From: Antilocapra americana | Taxonomy: Eukaryota > Chordata > Mammalia > Artiodactyla > Antilocapridae | DNA: 64,000 bases | NCBI GenBank assembly: GCA_007570785.1 | Contig: ML661900.1 | Span: forward strand, 7,565,570 to 7,629,569 | Reading direction: 5' to 3' | Shown here: piece by piece, positions 11,901 to 24,560 of the stretch | Layout of the letters: each line of letters begins with the position of its first letter | Numbering within the stretch: the first letter of the stretch is position 1 | Made by a program: the position numbers and the translations under genes | Notes under the pieces: generated by a model | The model's input: the letters and a program-made list of their open reading frames with translations, nothing else | Databases searched by the model: none | What the model was told of the DNA's origin: nothing

Positions 11901-13030
11901 CAATTTCAAATCCCTTGACTGATAAGATACCACCATTCTGCTAGCAGAATGCATCATGCCTTAGCCTGCAGGGAAAAGAGATGTGATTTCATTGTTACAC
12001 TTATTAGAGAACTAACTCCATTTAACAGCATTATGAACAGAAACTAAGTGCTAAGTGTGTATAGATGACTCCACTAGGCCTTATAAAACAGTCATAGACT
12101 AATAGCTTCAAACAAATCCTTCAAAACAAAAGTGTAGTCCAGAATTCAAAACAGATACGGAATTTTATCATTAGTGATAAATGTGGTTTTTCGACTTTGC
12201 TCCTCAGAGTCACAAGTAGATGCTTAAGAACAGAAGGAGAATTTTCATATAGGATATAACATGAAATGCCTCCTTTTCATAGGATATTTAATCTCATATG
12301 CAAGTAATATGGATTCTTCTCACTTTTTCTTTAAGGTGGAAAAATGACTGAATTGTCCCTATGAAGTGGGGGCTCTTATTGAACTTCAGTCTGACTATGC
12401 TAAAAAAAAAAAAAAAAAAACTTATGACAATGAGACTCTTAAATTCACAAAGGAAACTTGTCCTGTGTCTAAGTGACCTTTTCTCCACATGTCTCTCTTT
12501 AACCTAAATCTCCTTTGTTTCAGTTTAATACCATTTATTCGGGTTTGCTCTCCAGGGGCCACAACTGAAGGTAATCCTACCTCTGGGAGTGAAAGTACAG
12601 CCCTGGACAGGCAGGTTTATCAAGGCCACTAGTGAAGGAGAGGAGAGAAGAAAATGTCCCAGGTGGTCACGAATGGTTCAAATCCAATAAAAATGGCATG
12701 ACACATTCAGTATTTATAACAAATGGTCTAAACCAATAAAAACTCTACATGTTTCAGTGGGCAAGAACAGGGAATGAGGAAAGAGAAGTGAGAGATGACA
12801 TACTGTTTACCAGAACACTTGAAACGATTCTCTGAAAATTTCCTATAACTGATTCTTAAATTGATAATTTCTAAGTTCATGGAAAATACCTTTGAGATGT
12901 AAAAGCTTATGAATTCACAGAGTACAATTTAAGCACGATGAATTAATTTCCTTACTGCATAGAATTCCTAGACCATGGACTAGTTGAGATTATTCCCAGG
13001 TTTCTGGGCTCCCTACCACTTGGTGGATAA
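8965..13030. other. Long AT-rich stretch with no recognised gene or repeat
   Basis: No young ruminant repeat is visible in about 4 kb. It contains an (AT)n palindrome near 9981-10006, and minus-strand frames at 10065-10376 (103 codons) and 10428-10685 (85 codons) with no recognisable domain. An uninterrupted A-run lies near 12402-12420. Decayed old repeats may be present below what I can recognise. Confidence 0.45.
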
Positions 13031-13037
13031 CTGTGGG

Positions 13038-13986
13038 TTGACAACAGACTGGTTCCCAATCAGGAAAGGAGTATGTCAAAGCTGTATATTGTCACCCATC
13101 TTATTTAACTTATAAGCAGAGTACATCATGAGAAACACTGGGCTGGAGGAAGCACAAGCTGGAATCAAGATTGCCGGGAGAAATATCAATAACTTCAGAT
13201 ACGCAGATGACACCACCCTTATGGCAGAAAACAAGCAAGAATTAAAGAGCCTCTTGATGATAATGATAGAGGAAAGTGAAAAAATTGGCTTAAAGCTTAA
13301 CATTCAGAAAACTAAGATCATGGCATCCGGTCCCATCACTTCATGACAAATAGATGGGGAAACAATGGAAACAGTGAAAGACTTTATTTGGGGAAGTTCC
13401 AAAATCACTGCAGATGGTGATTGCAGCCATGAAATTAAATGACGCTCACTCCTTGGAAGAAAAGTTATGACCAACCTAGACAGCATATTAAAAAGCAGAG
13501 ACATGACTTTGCCAACAAAGGTCCGTAAAGTCAAGGCTATGGTTTTTTCAGTAGTCAAGTATGGATGTGAGAGTTGGACTATAAAGAAAGCTGAGCACCG
13601 AAAAATTAATCCTTTTGAACTGTGGTGTTGGAGAAGACTCTTGAGAGTCCCTTGGCCTGCAAGGAGATCCATCTATTCCATCCTGAAATCAGTCCTGAAT
13701 ATTCACTGGAAGGACTGATGCGGAAGCTGAAACTCCAATACTCTGGCCACCTGATGTGAAGATCTGACTCATTGGAAAAGACCCTGATGCTGGGAAAGAT
13801 TGAAGGTGGGAGGAGAAGGGGACGACAAAGGATGAGATGATTGGATGATATCACCAACTCGATGTACATGAGTTTGAGTAAACTCTGGGAGTTGGTGATA
13901 GACAGGGAGGCCTGGTGTGCTGCAGTCCATGGGATCACAAAGAATGGGACACAACTGAGCAACTGAACTGAACTAAACTGAACTGA
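13038..13986 (+). mobile_element. BovB LINE, 3' part
   Basis: 5'-truncated BovB (RTE clade). It starts within the reverse transcriptase ('acaacagactggttcccaat') and runs to the 3' end with a short TGAAC-type tail (13960-13986). The RT motif YADD is encoded at 13200-13211. Stops and frameshifts break the frame, so it cannot make a functional protein. Confidence 0.95.
13128..13718 (+). pseudogene. BovB reverse transcriptase C-terminal remnant
   Basis: A 72-codon frame at 13128-13346 carries the YADD active-site box (residues 25-28) and a following TTLMAE block. A second frame at 13467-13718 encodes the downstream part with the CESWT and LRVPW segments. A stop at 13344-13346 and frame changes separate them. 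RTE-type RT normally drives target-primed reverse transcription of BovB and its SINE partners. This copy is dead by truncation and mutation. Confidence 0.85.
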
Positions 13987-14054
13987 AGACTGAAGGAAGA
14001 CAAGGTTAGGAAGAAAGAGAATGAATTAAATATGAGATATCATGAGACACTCAT

Positions 14055-14256
14055 GGGGCTTCCCAGATGGCTCAGTGGGTAAAGAATCCGCCTATAATGC
14101 AGGAGACGAGGGTTCAATCCCTGGGTCAGGAAGATCCTCTAATGGAGGGCATGGCAACCCACTCCAGTATTCTTGACTGGAGAATCCTGTGGACAGAGGA
14201 GCCTGGTGGGCTACAGTCTTTAGGGTTGCAAAGGTCTGAACATGAATGAAGTGAAC
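14055..14256 (+). mobile_element. Bov-tA SINE
   Basis: Plus copy, 'ggggcttcccagatggctca' with tRNA-like head, then the Bov-A body ending 'gttgcaaaggtctgaacatg'. A local change near 'cctctaatggagggcatgg' marks it as an older copy. Confidence 0.92.
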
Positions 14257-15072
14257 ACTTCCTCCAGCCCAGTGTTTCTCATGATGAATGAGATACCCAC
14301 GTGGAGCTATTAGATAGACAACTGGATACCAAAATGTGGAGATCAGAAGTCAAGCTTGGGTTGGAGAACTGTAGTTGGAAAAACATATATGGAGACGAAG
14401 GAGAAAAAAGTAATTGGATAGGTAAGAGAAAAATTTGGACCGGTGGTGTCATAAGAGTCAGAAAAGAAATGTTTCAAGAAGGCTGTGATGGTAACTGTAT
14501 TGAGTGCTGCCAAAGAGTTGAGCTGGATGAGGAAAGAAATGTTTCTATTATGTTTGAAGATGTGGTATTATTCTACTGACATGCTATGGAAAAATACCTT
14601 AACTGTAATTTTTCTTTTTCTTATTTGTAACTTCAGTTTCTCAGCTGTTATCAGCAATGACAACTGATGTCGTTTTGTTACAACGAATATCCGGCTCTTT
14701 CTTGTTGCAAAATATCTCCCGCTGGCCAGAAGAAAATTCACACTTTAGTTAGCTGGGGAATCTCCAAGGATGCTGACATTATCTATAAAACAGTATTGGC
14801 TATTCTTTGCTACCAGTAGGGATGGAAACTTACCACACCTGCTGCCAATGAAATATAAGAGCAGTGCACAACACTGATGACCTAGTGGCTGCAGGGAAGC
14901 ACCTCTGAATATACAGGCAGATCCATCCCTCAGTTGTATTCAGTTCAGAATATGCCACCATAAAGCTGCTTGGACACTAAAGTTTATAGAATATACTGAA
15001 GCAGTCCTATCCTCAGAGGATACATCTGTCTTCAGGATGGCTGAATTTAGCATGAGCTCAGCGACTGCTATT
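14257..15072. other. No gene or repeat recognised
   Basis: Frames of 92 and 60 codons overlap in different phases here without any domain, and read as chance. Confidence 0.45.
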
Positions 15073-15190
15073 GGGAGAAGGAAATGGCAACCCACTCCAC
15101 TATTCTTGCCTGGAAGATCCCATGGACAGAGGAACCTGGAAGGCTACGGTCCGTGGGGTCACAAAGAGTCAGACACAACTGAGTGTCTGA
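15073..15190 (+). mobile_element. Bov-A SINE fragment (headless)
   Basis: Only the BovB-derived part is present, 'gggagaaggaaatggcaacc' to 'cacaactgagtgtctga'. The tRNA-like head is absent, so it is either a 5'-truncated Bov-tA or a Bov-A monomer. Confidence 0.88.
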
Positions 15191-15454
15191 GCATCAGCCA
15201 CTGCCAGAGCTGGCAAACTAGTCCTCTATGCACCATCATTGAGCTTCCTCTCTTTGGGAAATTCTATCTTAGGGGCTTCTCCATCCTTCTAGCTATCCAG
15301 CATCTTTCACTGACCTCCCAGTGCATCAGTTTTACATGAATATGGTGGAAGCTCACTGAACTCTTCAGTTTCTTTGCAAGTTAAAGGCTACAAATAGGGA
15401 GGTTGGAGCATGCACCATTTCATCGGTGTAGGAGCTCTCTCCTTCACTCATTTA

Positions 15455-15605
15455 AGACACTTTATTATATACATTCACATCACTTCTATGAAGCTTTAAA
15501 GGATTCTAATAGAATCAAAATAAGCCTCAGAGAGGCCAAATAACTTGTCCAAAGACACATAGCGTATAAGTGGACAAGGTAAAACTTAAATCTAGACCTA
15601 ACTGA
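15455..15605 (+). repeat. MIR SINE fragment
   Basis: 'agcctcagagaggccaaataa' and 'cttgtccaaagacacatagcg' match the decayed MIR core in plus orientation. Confidence 0.7.
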
Positions 15606-15607
15606 TT

Positions 15608-17800
15608 TATTTTTAAAAACAGCTTCTTTGAGGTACAGTTGTCCTGAAATAGACTGCATATATTTAATGTGTCAATGTTGATAAAATTTAAACACATATA
15701 CCCATGAAACTATCACCACAATTAATAAAATGAATATACACGTCACTTACAAACATTTCTTCATGCTCTTTTGTTATACTTCCATTCTACCTCTCCCTGA
15801 CACCCTAACCCTAGACAACCAATCACCTATTTTCTGTCAAAATAGATTAATTTGCATCTTCTAGGATTTTAAACAAATGAATATTTGTAGTATGAGCTCA
15901 TTTCTCAATTCTTTTCACTTGGCATAATTATTTAGAGGTTCATTCACAGCATTTTGTACACTAATATTCTTATTCATTGCCGAATAGCATTCCATTTTAT
16001 GGATACACCAAAATTTACTTATTCATTCACTGATTGGTGGATATTTGGATTATATCCAATCACAAATGAAGCCACTCTGAATATTAATGTGCAGTGTGAA
16101 GTCTTTGTATGAACATATGCTTTCCTTGGGCGATTCTGTGAGTACATGTTTAACTTTTTTAAAAACTTCAAAACAGTTTTTCAAAGCAGTTTCTAAGATT
16201 TTCCATTCAGTTTGAGAGTGTATGAGAATCCCTGGTTCCTACACACACTCACCAATATTCAATATAATCACTATTTTAACTATTTTAATAGTTTTGTTGA
16301 AGGATCTCAATAAGAGTTTCATTTGTGTTTCCTAGTGACTAGTGATGGTGAGCATCTTTTTTTGCATGTCTACTTTCTACCAGTGTATCTTTGAAGAAGG
16401 GTTGGTTCTTTTGTCCTCTTTGTATTGGTTACTTATTTTATTATTAAGTTTTGTATTCTGAATACAGTTTTTTAAATCAGATACATAATTTTCAGTTATT
16501 TCCTACCATTTTTAAAACGGTATCTTCTAAAGACTTTCATTTTCTTAACAACGTCTTTCAAAGAATAGGAATTGGTCACTTTGATGAAGTAGAACTATCA
16601 GTGTTTTGTTTTATTGATCATATTTTTTGTTTAATTAATGAAATCAGCCAAACTCAAGGTCACAAAGATTTTCCTGCACATGTTATTCTAGAGGTTTTAC
16701 AGTTTTAGGTTTTACATTTAGGTATATGAACCATTTGGAACCATTTTTGCTTCCAGCTTAAGGTATGGATTTATGCTTACTTGTTTTGCTTATGAGTATC
16801 CTTTGGGGCTTCCCTGGTGGCTCAGTGGTAAAGAATCCACCTGCAATGCAAGAGATGCAGGAGATGCTGGTTCAGTCCCTAAGCTGGGAAGATCCCCTGG
16901 AGGATGGCATGGCAACCCACTCTAATATTCTTGTCTGGAGAATCCCATCACAGAAGAGCCTGGCAGTATACAGTCCATAGAGTTGCAAAGAGTCAGACAC
17001 TACTGAAGCAACTGAGTATGCATGCATCCTTTAGTTCTAGAATAATTTGTTAAAAGATTATCCCTACTCTATTGAATTTTCCTTCAGTGTTATGTATATA
17101 TATGTACATATACATATATATATATGGACCTATACTGGACTTTTTATTCTGTTTCTTTGATCTATTTGCCTATATTTAAGTCAGTTCTACACTGTCTTAA
17201 TTATTAGCTTTTTATTAAGTTTTGAATTCAGGTATTGTTAATGTCTCAATTTTACTTTTCTATTTTTCTAGGTTGTTTGGGCTAATCAACATCTTTTACA
17301 TTTTCATTGGACTTGTAGAATCAATTCATCGAGTTTCTCAAAAAAAAATCTGCTAGGATTTTGACTGTGACGGTGTTGAATCTATAGATCAATTTAAGGA
17401 AAACTGACATCTCAACAATATTGGGCCTTCCAATCCCTAAAAGTGGTTACTTTTTTCATGTAAGTTCTTTTCAATTTCACTAAGTAATGTTTTACAGTTT
17501 TTGGTTTAGAGGTTTTACATATCTTTTGCCAAATTTGTCCTTAAGTTTCTAATATTTTTGGATGTTATTATAAATGCTATTCTTAATTATATTTTCCTTT
17601 TGCTTGTTACTAGTATATAAAAATACAACTAGTATTCTTGATATTGTATCCTGAAACCTTGCCAAGATTACTAAATTGTGTCATTTTAGATATACTGCAC
17701 ATTTTCTACAAAGATGATAATGTCTGAGAATAGTTTTATGTCTTCCTTTTCAGTTAGATGCCTACTATGTCTTTGTCTTGCTTTATGCACCACCTAAGCT
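15608..17800 (-). repeat. Old L1 (L1M-type) 3' half, antisense
   Basis: Starts with the antisense 3'UTR-like 'cttctttgaggtacagttgtc' and passes through decayed antisense ORF2, for example 'ggattttgactgtgacggtg', 'gaatctatagatcaattt' and 'aatattgggccttccaatcc'. It is interrupted by a Bov-tA SINE at 16805-17025. No open frame of note survives. The identification is by motif memory and the exact subfamily is not assigned. Confidence 0.75.
16805..17025 (+). mobile_element. Bov-tA SINE inside an old L1
   Basis: Plus copy with head 'ggcttccctggtggctcagtg', including a small internal duplication ('gagatgcaggagatgc'). A 7-bp ATCCTTT repeat at both ends (16798-16804 and 17026-17032) may be the target-site duplication. 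Confidence 0.92.
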
Positions 17801-17814
17801 TGTACTCCTACTTC

Positions 17815-17990
17815 TTCATTTATTCATTCACCAAATATTTTTTGATTGCCTATTATGCATGAGCCATAGTTACAAGTAAGATGAACTCAGTGTGAATGAG
17901 ACAAGTATGGTAGGTACATGCTGTCATGGATTTACAACAATTATTCAATTGTTTAACAAAATAGATGTATTTAAACATGAGTGTTAATAT
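17815..17990 (-). repeat. L2 3' end fragment (antisense)
   Basis: 'ttattcattcaccaaatatt' followed by 'ttgattgcctattatgcatgagcc' corresponds to the antisense of the L2 3' terminus. The remainder is lost or decayed before the next SINE. Confidence 0.6.
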
Positions 17991-17994
17991 AAAT

Positions 17995-18117
17995 AGTGTT
18001 AGTCACTCCATCGTGTCCGACTCTTTGCAACCCCACAGGCTGTAGCCCCCCAGGTTCCTCTGTCCTTGGAGTTCTCCAGGCAAGAATACTGGAGTGGGTT
18101 GCCATTTCCTTCTCCAC
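17995..18117 (-). mobile_element. Bov-tA/Bov-A SINE fragment
   Basis: Minus orientation, 'gttagtcactccatcgtgtcc' to 'ccatttccttctccac'. The tRNA-like head is missing (5' truncation). Confidence 0.9.
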
Positions 18118-18539
18118 AATATTCATAAGGAATAGCCAATAAAAATAGGAATATTTAACCTAAAATATAACATAGAGAAAATAATTATGCTTTTCAAATA
18201 TTCAAGGGAGTATCTGGCAGAAGTGGATTATTTTCTTTCTGTATAATTTCAGAGAATTTAACTGGGATTAGTGGTGGAAAGTGGAGGAGAGATATTAAAG
18301 CATTTGTTGCCACAAAAATATTTGATATTAAAACAAACTGCTTCATAATAATCTTGCTATGAAAATTTTATCAAGAGGCTGGATAATCTTTCATGAGTGA
18401 TGCCATAGAGAGGCACCATGCTCAGGTAGAAGACGTAGTAGCTAAAAGAATTACCAGAGTGGTTCCCAATTTGGATGATCTGAAATTCCTTTTTGTTTTT
18501 AAATATGATTACCCCCACCGCCGACCCACTGTGGGGTGT

Positions 18540-18741
18540 TTTAATGTTTATTTGCTTGGCTGTGCAGCCTCAGTTGTGGCGCCTGGGATCTTCAGTCTTT
18601 GGTTCAGCATACAGGATTTTTAGTTGTAGCATGAGAACTCCAAGTTGCGGCTTGTGGGTCTAGGGATCTACCAGGGATCTAACCTGGACCCGCTGCACTG
18701 AGAACATGGATTCTTAACCATCAGATCACCAGGTAAGTCCT
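18540..18741 (-). mobile_element. CHR-type SINE (long form)
   Basis: Minus orientation: a 'tttgcttggctgtgcagcctcag' type tail region through 'cttaaccatcagatcaccagg'. It is longer than the 7880 copy and more diverged. Confidence 0.7.
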
Positions 18742-18968
18742 AGAAATTCTTGATCTGCAAAGATGAATGGGATAAGGCCTTTGTTTTTACTATGCTTACA
18801 ATCTGTTCCTCAGAAAGAAAGATTTATGATAGAGACAAATAACACAGTTCAAATTATGGTTCAAGACACCAAATGAAGATACTTAGCCAAAGTAGGACAC
18901 AATTAATGGCTAAAATAAATTGGACAGATCATATACTCAGTAAGAATTGTTCAGACATTTTCTATCAA

Positions 18969-18969
<1 letters not shown>

Positions 18970-19006
<37 letters not shown>
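18970..19006. repeat. (CA)n microsatellite
   Basis: Uninterrupted run of about 17 CA units, then TATAA. Confidence 0.97.
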
Positions 19007-19009
<3 letters not shown>

Positions 19010-19328
19010 ACATTATTTTGTTCACACATTCCAGCCCTTCTCCAAAATTCCTATCTGCATTTTCTTGAGTGTCCCTTCCTTTCCTTTACATAGGTTCTAA
19101 TTCTTAATTCCTCCTTCAGTGTTGATCTTAAATCCCAAAAATATCCTTCATGAAGATCCTCTAAAAATTCTAGTCTTCTGTGGTCATTCTCTTTTCTCAT
19201 TGATCATTTACACTTTAGTTAAATCATCAGGAAAGAAAATAAGTCTTACATCTCTAAGTAGGTCTAACATTCAGAACATGTACCATTCAATGGTAGGTAA
19301 TATTATTATAATGGCAACAATGCATAAA

Positions 19329-19540
19329 GGGGATTCCCAGGTGGTGCTAGTGGTAAACAATCCACATGCCAATGCAGGAGACACAAGAGATGTGGGTTCA
19401 ACCTCTGGGGTCAGGAAGATCCCCTGGAGGAAATGGCAACCTACTCCAATATTCTTGCCTGGGAAATCCCATGGACAGAGGAGCCTGGCAGACTATATAT
19501 AGTCCATAGAGTCACAAAGAGTCAGACATGGCTGAGCACG
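19329..19540 (+). mobile_element. Bov-tA SINE
   Basis: Plus copy, 'ggggattcccaggtggtgct' to 'gtcagacatggctgagcacg'. It carries a short 'tatatat' interruption near 19494. Confidence 0.92.
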
Positions 19541-19669
19541 CATGTACCTACCTTAATAAGCAAAAAAAAGACCATGAAGAAAAGACCATCATGATAACTT
19601 TGGATAGCACAGTTAGAAAATATTCTTTAGAGGAGGTGGAATTTTACCTCCTACTTCTCTCCTGATTCA

Positions 19670-20440
19670 CTGGTACATTTAGCCATTAAATAAATATTCA
19701 TTGATGACTACTAAGTCATATCCTGTCAAAGACTGAGGACACAAAAAAGAACAAGGCAGACATGGCACCCTAACTCAAGAGCTTACATTCTAATTATAGA
19801 AATAGGACAAAGACAAAGGTAAAAAAAAAAAAAAAAGAATTACAAATCTTAAGGAAACAAGCGAGGGACTAATTTTACATAGAATGGTTAGGAATAGATT
19901 TTTTGAGGAAATGATAGGCTGGAACTTGATGAAATGAACATGGAGACAGTGTTGGGGGCAGGGCAGTTAGGGTACATTTAGGCAGAGTAAAGAGCTTCTG
20001 CAAAACTTGTCATGTGAGAATGACCTTAATTTTTTTTTCTGGGAATGAATAGAAAGTTACACGGCTGCATCTGCTGGCAAAAGGGGAGGTGGGGCAAAGA
20101 TGATCTTGGAGAGGTAGATGGGCCTGGGTTATGTGAGGCTTTGAGGGTAATGGGGAGGAGCTCAGATTTCCTTTTAAGTATAAAGGAAGACATTACAGAA
20201 GTTTAAGCAGAGGAGTGACATGACCTCCTAGTTTAAATTTTTTTGAGAACATTGGTTGCTCTATAAGAAATGGACTGACAAGAGTATGAAGTTAGAAGGC
20301 AGTTGGCAGTAACCCAGAGAAGAAATGACACTTTCCTGAAGATGGCTGAAGTAGCAGGATGGAAGAGAAATCAACACTTTCATTCTGCAACCTGATGTGG
20401 CTGCTTTAAGTAACCTTTTGAGCTTTAAGAGTATTAGAAT
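19670..20440 (-). repeat. L2 copy (antisense)
   Basis: Antisense L2 wording through the whole stretch: 'ttaaataaatattcattgat', 'caagagcttacattctaatt', 'tgtgaggctttgagggtaat' and 'gcagaggagtgacatgacct'. It contains an internal A-run (19819-19835). No coding capacity. Confidence 0.75.
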
Positions 20441-21412
20441 TCTGCTCTTTTAAGACTCAAATCCTGGCTGGAAGCAGTGCTTTGTTTTTACCAAGGAAAT
20501 ACTTTGTTCTCTATTTGGATGCTGTTTATTTATGGTGGTTTGGGAGACGGCTGCAGAGGAATGAGGCTTAGGGACTTCCAAGGTCTCCATCAGCCAGTCA
20601 TTGGTGACACCTCAGATGACCCTCCCCAGCACAGCTGTCTGATGCACTGGCAGGAATGCCACCTGCTCCTCTGCAGGGTCAAGGAGCTCTAACTGCTAAT
20701 CTGGTCTGTTATAATGTTTGCTTGATTAAGAAACACCATTAGGCTCCTTTCATTATCAAAGGCAACAATCTGGCCAAGACGGTGACTCACTCTGTATAGC
20801 TGGAGGTCAAGCTGAATACATGGGCACACCCAGATGGATAAAAAAATAAATTTCATAGTTTGGGGAACACTGCCCCTTCCTGTGACACAATGCTGGCATT
20901 TGAGCAGAAACAATTCTAAAAGGACGGGAAGACCATACATTTTGGGATGGGGCTGCTTCTACAGCTAGGAAATACCTTGCTCCGCTGATAAAGGAGGTTC
21001 AGTCATGTCCAAGTCCATAGTTTCACTTTCTTGAAGCCCATCCTTTCACTTCCTTCAAGCCCAGTCTCAATCCCAAGTTTTCATCAGCCGCCTTAGAACC
21101 GCAGGCAGCAGGACTGGATCAGAAACCTTATGTTAAAACCAACTAACTGTGTGCAGACATTTTGAGAATAAGAGGTTCATTGTTTCAGTAAAATCTGTGG
21201 CAAAAGTTTGTTTATCCAATCCTATCACCTGCTATACCTGATACAGCATAGGAGAGAAATTGCCTACTAAGCATTTAGCACAGTGACTACAGGCTCACTG
21301 GTTCAGAGAATAGGATCCTTGCCCTCCTGTTTTTCTCTAACAAGACAGGCACATGTCTGTTTAGTCCATTGCTCCAAAAACTGGGCCTCCAAGAAGTATA
21401 TTAGTGCTGTTT
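20441..21412. other. Repeat-free sequence, no gene recognised
   Basis: No transposon signature. The sequence is relatively complex, with several E-box-like and GATA-like words, which on their own mean little. Candidate unique noncoding DNA. Confidence 0.4.
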
Positions 21413-21620
21413 AGTGCTTCTCTGGGGGCTCAGTGGTAAAGAATCCACCTACCAAGGCAGGAAACGCCAGTTTTATCTCTGGGTCGGGAAGATCCCCTGG
21501 AGAAGGAAATGGCAACCCACTCCAGTAATCTCGCCTGGGAAATTCCACAGACAGAGGGTCTAGCAGGCTACAGTTCTTGCAGTCGCAAAGGATTGGGCAC
21601 GACTGAGCGACTGAACACAC
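21413..21620 (+). mobile_element. Bov-tA SINE
   Basis: Plus copy, 'gtgcttctctgggggctcag' to 'gggcacgactgagcgactga'. Confidence 0.92.
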
Positions 21621-22686
21621 ACATGACATAGCCCACATCCAAAAGGAAGTTAAATGGAAACTGATCTTTCAAAAAACCCAATTCATTCAATTCAAAAATT
21701 TCCCTATGTGGACATGACAAAATATGAGCAGGTGGCTGCCAACAACCTTTCAGGAAAGGTTGTTCCATTCTTAGAGCCCTAAGAAAGAGTGGACCCACAT
21801 CTGTGCCTGGAGCGCCCTGCCTGAACATGGTAATCGGGAAGGCTATAGCAGCCTCGGTGCTGGGAAGAAAGTTGGGGCGGATGAGGAAGGCACACAGACC
21901 GGGGTTCTGGGTGTCTTCAAGGTTACCTAGGACTACTGGACTCCTTTTTCCTTGGGGAGGGGAGCTTTTTTAAGTGGGATAATTTTATTGCTGAAGCCAG
22001 TTGTTACCTCAGCCTCAAGCTTTCCTCCTGCTGGGATGGGTGACTTCTGGGAGTCAACTAGAAGAGCTGACTCAAAATTTTAAAGCACAGATGGACCAAG
22101 GCCTTTAAGGATGCTCCCAGTCAAACCATGTGTCCCCGTGGCAGCCGGCAGGTACCTCATTCCTCAGCTGATCTGCAGGGGGACTCGGCCCTTCTCAGGT
22201 GAATTCGTGGGTTGCTGCTCTGATGGTTCTCGAAGTTCCCTTTGACCTTGTGCATGTTCCTTCACATGCACTCACTCTTCTTTGGTGTTTCGTTTTCTGT
22301 TTGCACAAGTTTTACCTGTTAATGGGGGAAAGGCGCAAACATTTTAAAGAATCACTTGTAATCCTAGCATTAAAGCAATGTTTAATATTATCTTGGCATA
22401 TATAGTTTATATGTGTATGCGTTTCTGATTCATATTTACCCATTTAAAATTTGAGTACCATATTGCATATAAAGTTTTACATCCCCCCATTTGAACTATA
22501 TAATAAGCGTCTCTATATATTTCTAAGCATATTTTGAAAGCTTTAAAAAGTGTCCTTTGATTTGGGCAATGTCTCCAGACACCAGCTGAAGGTATTTGGG
22601 GATGAGGCATATAATTTTCTGTCTTAATTTAAAAAATTTATTTCTCACTACCATTTGTAGATTTAATCTAGAAAAGTGGGTTTGAT

Positions 22687-22810
22687 GAGACTTCTCTGGC
22701 GGTCCAGTGGTTAAGACTCCACAATTCCACTGCAGGAGGCACATGTTTGATCCCTGGTCCCCCTGGTTCCCCTGGTCCAGGAATGCCATACATAGTGTAG
22801 CCAAAAAGAA
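22687..22810 (+). mobile_element. CHR-type SINE
   Basis: Plus copy with head 'gacttctctggcggtccag' and body 'ttaagactccacaattccac', ending in an A-rich AAAAAGAAAAAG tail. GAAAAGTGG occurs just before (22671-22679) and just after the tail, a plausible target-site duplication. A small CCCCTGGTT tandem lies near 22758-22776. Confidence 0.8.
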
Positions 22811-22984
22811 AAAGAAAAGTGGATCGATAATTCTGGATGCCTACACTAGGTCACATTCTCGGTCCTTAAAAGATGATTACTTTTCTAGCCGACATGATGA
22901 CAGTCCACAGGCACTGAGCACACGGCTCTTCGGAGGGGCGCACTGTGCAGTATTTGAGAGCAAAGCCACAGGCTTTCTGGACTC

Positions 22985-23165
22985 CCCCTCGCTTTGCGAA
23001 CTGCCTGTGAGATGAACTTAGATACGCTAGTTAGCACCTCTAATCCTCCTTCTCCTCCTTTGTAAAATGAAAATAATAAAATCAGTTTCATACGGTCGTG
23101 GTAAGAACTAGCATAATTCTGAATACAAGGCACTCAGATGTTAGCTTTTTTATTATTATCAAAGT
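22985..23165 (-). repeat. MIR SINE fragment (antisense)
   Basis: 'tttgtaaaatgaaaataata' followed by a 'cggtcgtggtaagaa' type motif matches the antisense MIR core. Confidence 0.6.
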
Positions 23166-23394
23166 TTTAGAAATATTACCATGAGTTGATACTTACCTTC
23201 TTTAACTATTCTTCAAAAAAAAAAGCAGGAATTAAGGAAGGATTAAATAGGCAGTTTTTCTCTCTCTGCCTCACCCGATCGACTCTCCTCTAGAATGTCT
23301 ATGTGCCTCAGATTCCTATCATGTACAAATCCTCACCAATCCGAGTACAGCAGACCTTTCTACAAATGATTTCATAATCACTTGTCTACACGTG

Positions 23395-23712
23395 ATTTCT
23401 TCTGCTAGAATGCTCACCCCCTCCTTCACCCACCTGCCAAATGCTTGCTCATCCTTTAATATCTCCTCCTCTGTGGAGCCCTTTTCCAAATCTCCAAAGA
23501 GCTGTTGTTCCACTCCTTACACTCCCGCAACGCCATTTTTAAACCAATTTCCTTAACATAGCACTTGCCATGATATATTTGTAACCAGTCTGTTTACATG
23601 ACAATTTTTCCACTGGAGTGCAGGTGTTCTTTTTTTCGGGATGGGAGGGTGGGGGGGTCCAGGAACATGTTTTTGTCACCTCCAAAGAGTGCAATAAATG
23701 CTTATTGTGTGT
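23395..23712 (+). repeat. L2 3' end fragment
   Basis: 'ttcccaaatctcc' type motif, 'ataagcacttgccatgatat' type motif and the terminal 'gtgcaataaatgcttattgt' match the sense L2 3' end. Two poly-G-rich tracts lie within or next to it (near 23643-23658 and 23713-23722). Confidence 0.6.
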
Positions 23713-23859
23713 CGGGGGGGGGATGAAATAAAACTATAAACCATACATTTCCCCCAGAGGAAAAAACACAGGAATGTTCAGGAGTCTGAAGGGCAGATCA
23801 GTTCCCCTACTCCGCTCTCCATGTGTTCAAGACTAGAAAAAGCCCCCAAAGGAGTCGGG

Positions 23860-24560
23860 AGGAAGGGTTCCATTCAGCACACACCTAATTACAGTCCTCG
23901 CTCGATTCTCTCTTATAAATGACAACCATCAAATGCCAAGATGTGACAGAATGACATCTGGCTCTTTGGCAGGCACCCCCGGCAACAGCGTTAATGACTT
24001 GGGAGATGGCTCTGGGTATGTAATGCTGTTAAGTTTGTTGTCTGGATTATATTATCCTCTTCAACATCTTTTTACATTGTCCTCTAACTCACTTCTTGAT
24101 TCTGATTCAGTGAAACCTGGACACATTCATCCAAATTTGCCCGATGCCCTTCATGGCCTTGACATCCCAGTCCTTTAATGTATTTTCATCAGCTCCTGTA
24201 CATCGTTCACAGAGAGTTGCGAGTGTACTTCACCGCCCGTTTGTATTCTCACAGGCAACTCAAAGGGGAAGATTTTTGTCATCTGGGAAAAAGTTCTTTA
24301 GTGCTCGACCAAATTACATTTTCTAAGATGACCACATTTGGGGCTTCTTTTGAAATCACGCTGTACAAAGAAAAAAATGCCTCAGTGACTACATATGCTT
24401 TGAATTTGAAACCAATATGCAATGCTTCATTAGCTCCCAGGATGAACTATAAAAAGGTAGGGGTTGCAACCATAACAGTCTTGCCTCTGACTGAGAAAAA
24501 TATATACATTTTAATTTTTTCCTACGCATTTAAAAACAAAGCCTGTATCTGAAATTTCAT
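23860..24560. other. Repeat-free block, candidate conserved noncoding element
   Basis: There is no transposon signature over 700 bases. The base composition is balanced and several CpGs are retained. Overlapping frames (81, 60 and 124 codons) lack recognisable domains. A conserved enhancer is a reasonable inference but needs alignment to other mammals. Confidence 0.3.

Noticed and set aside
14055..14120. tRNA-like A/B-box sequences in many SINE heads
   Set aside because: They belong to Bov-tA or CHR SINEs derived from tRNA-Glu and lack a complete cloverleaf. They are not tRNA genes.
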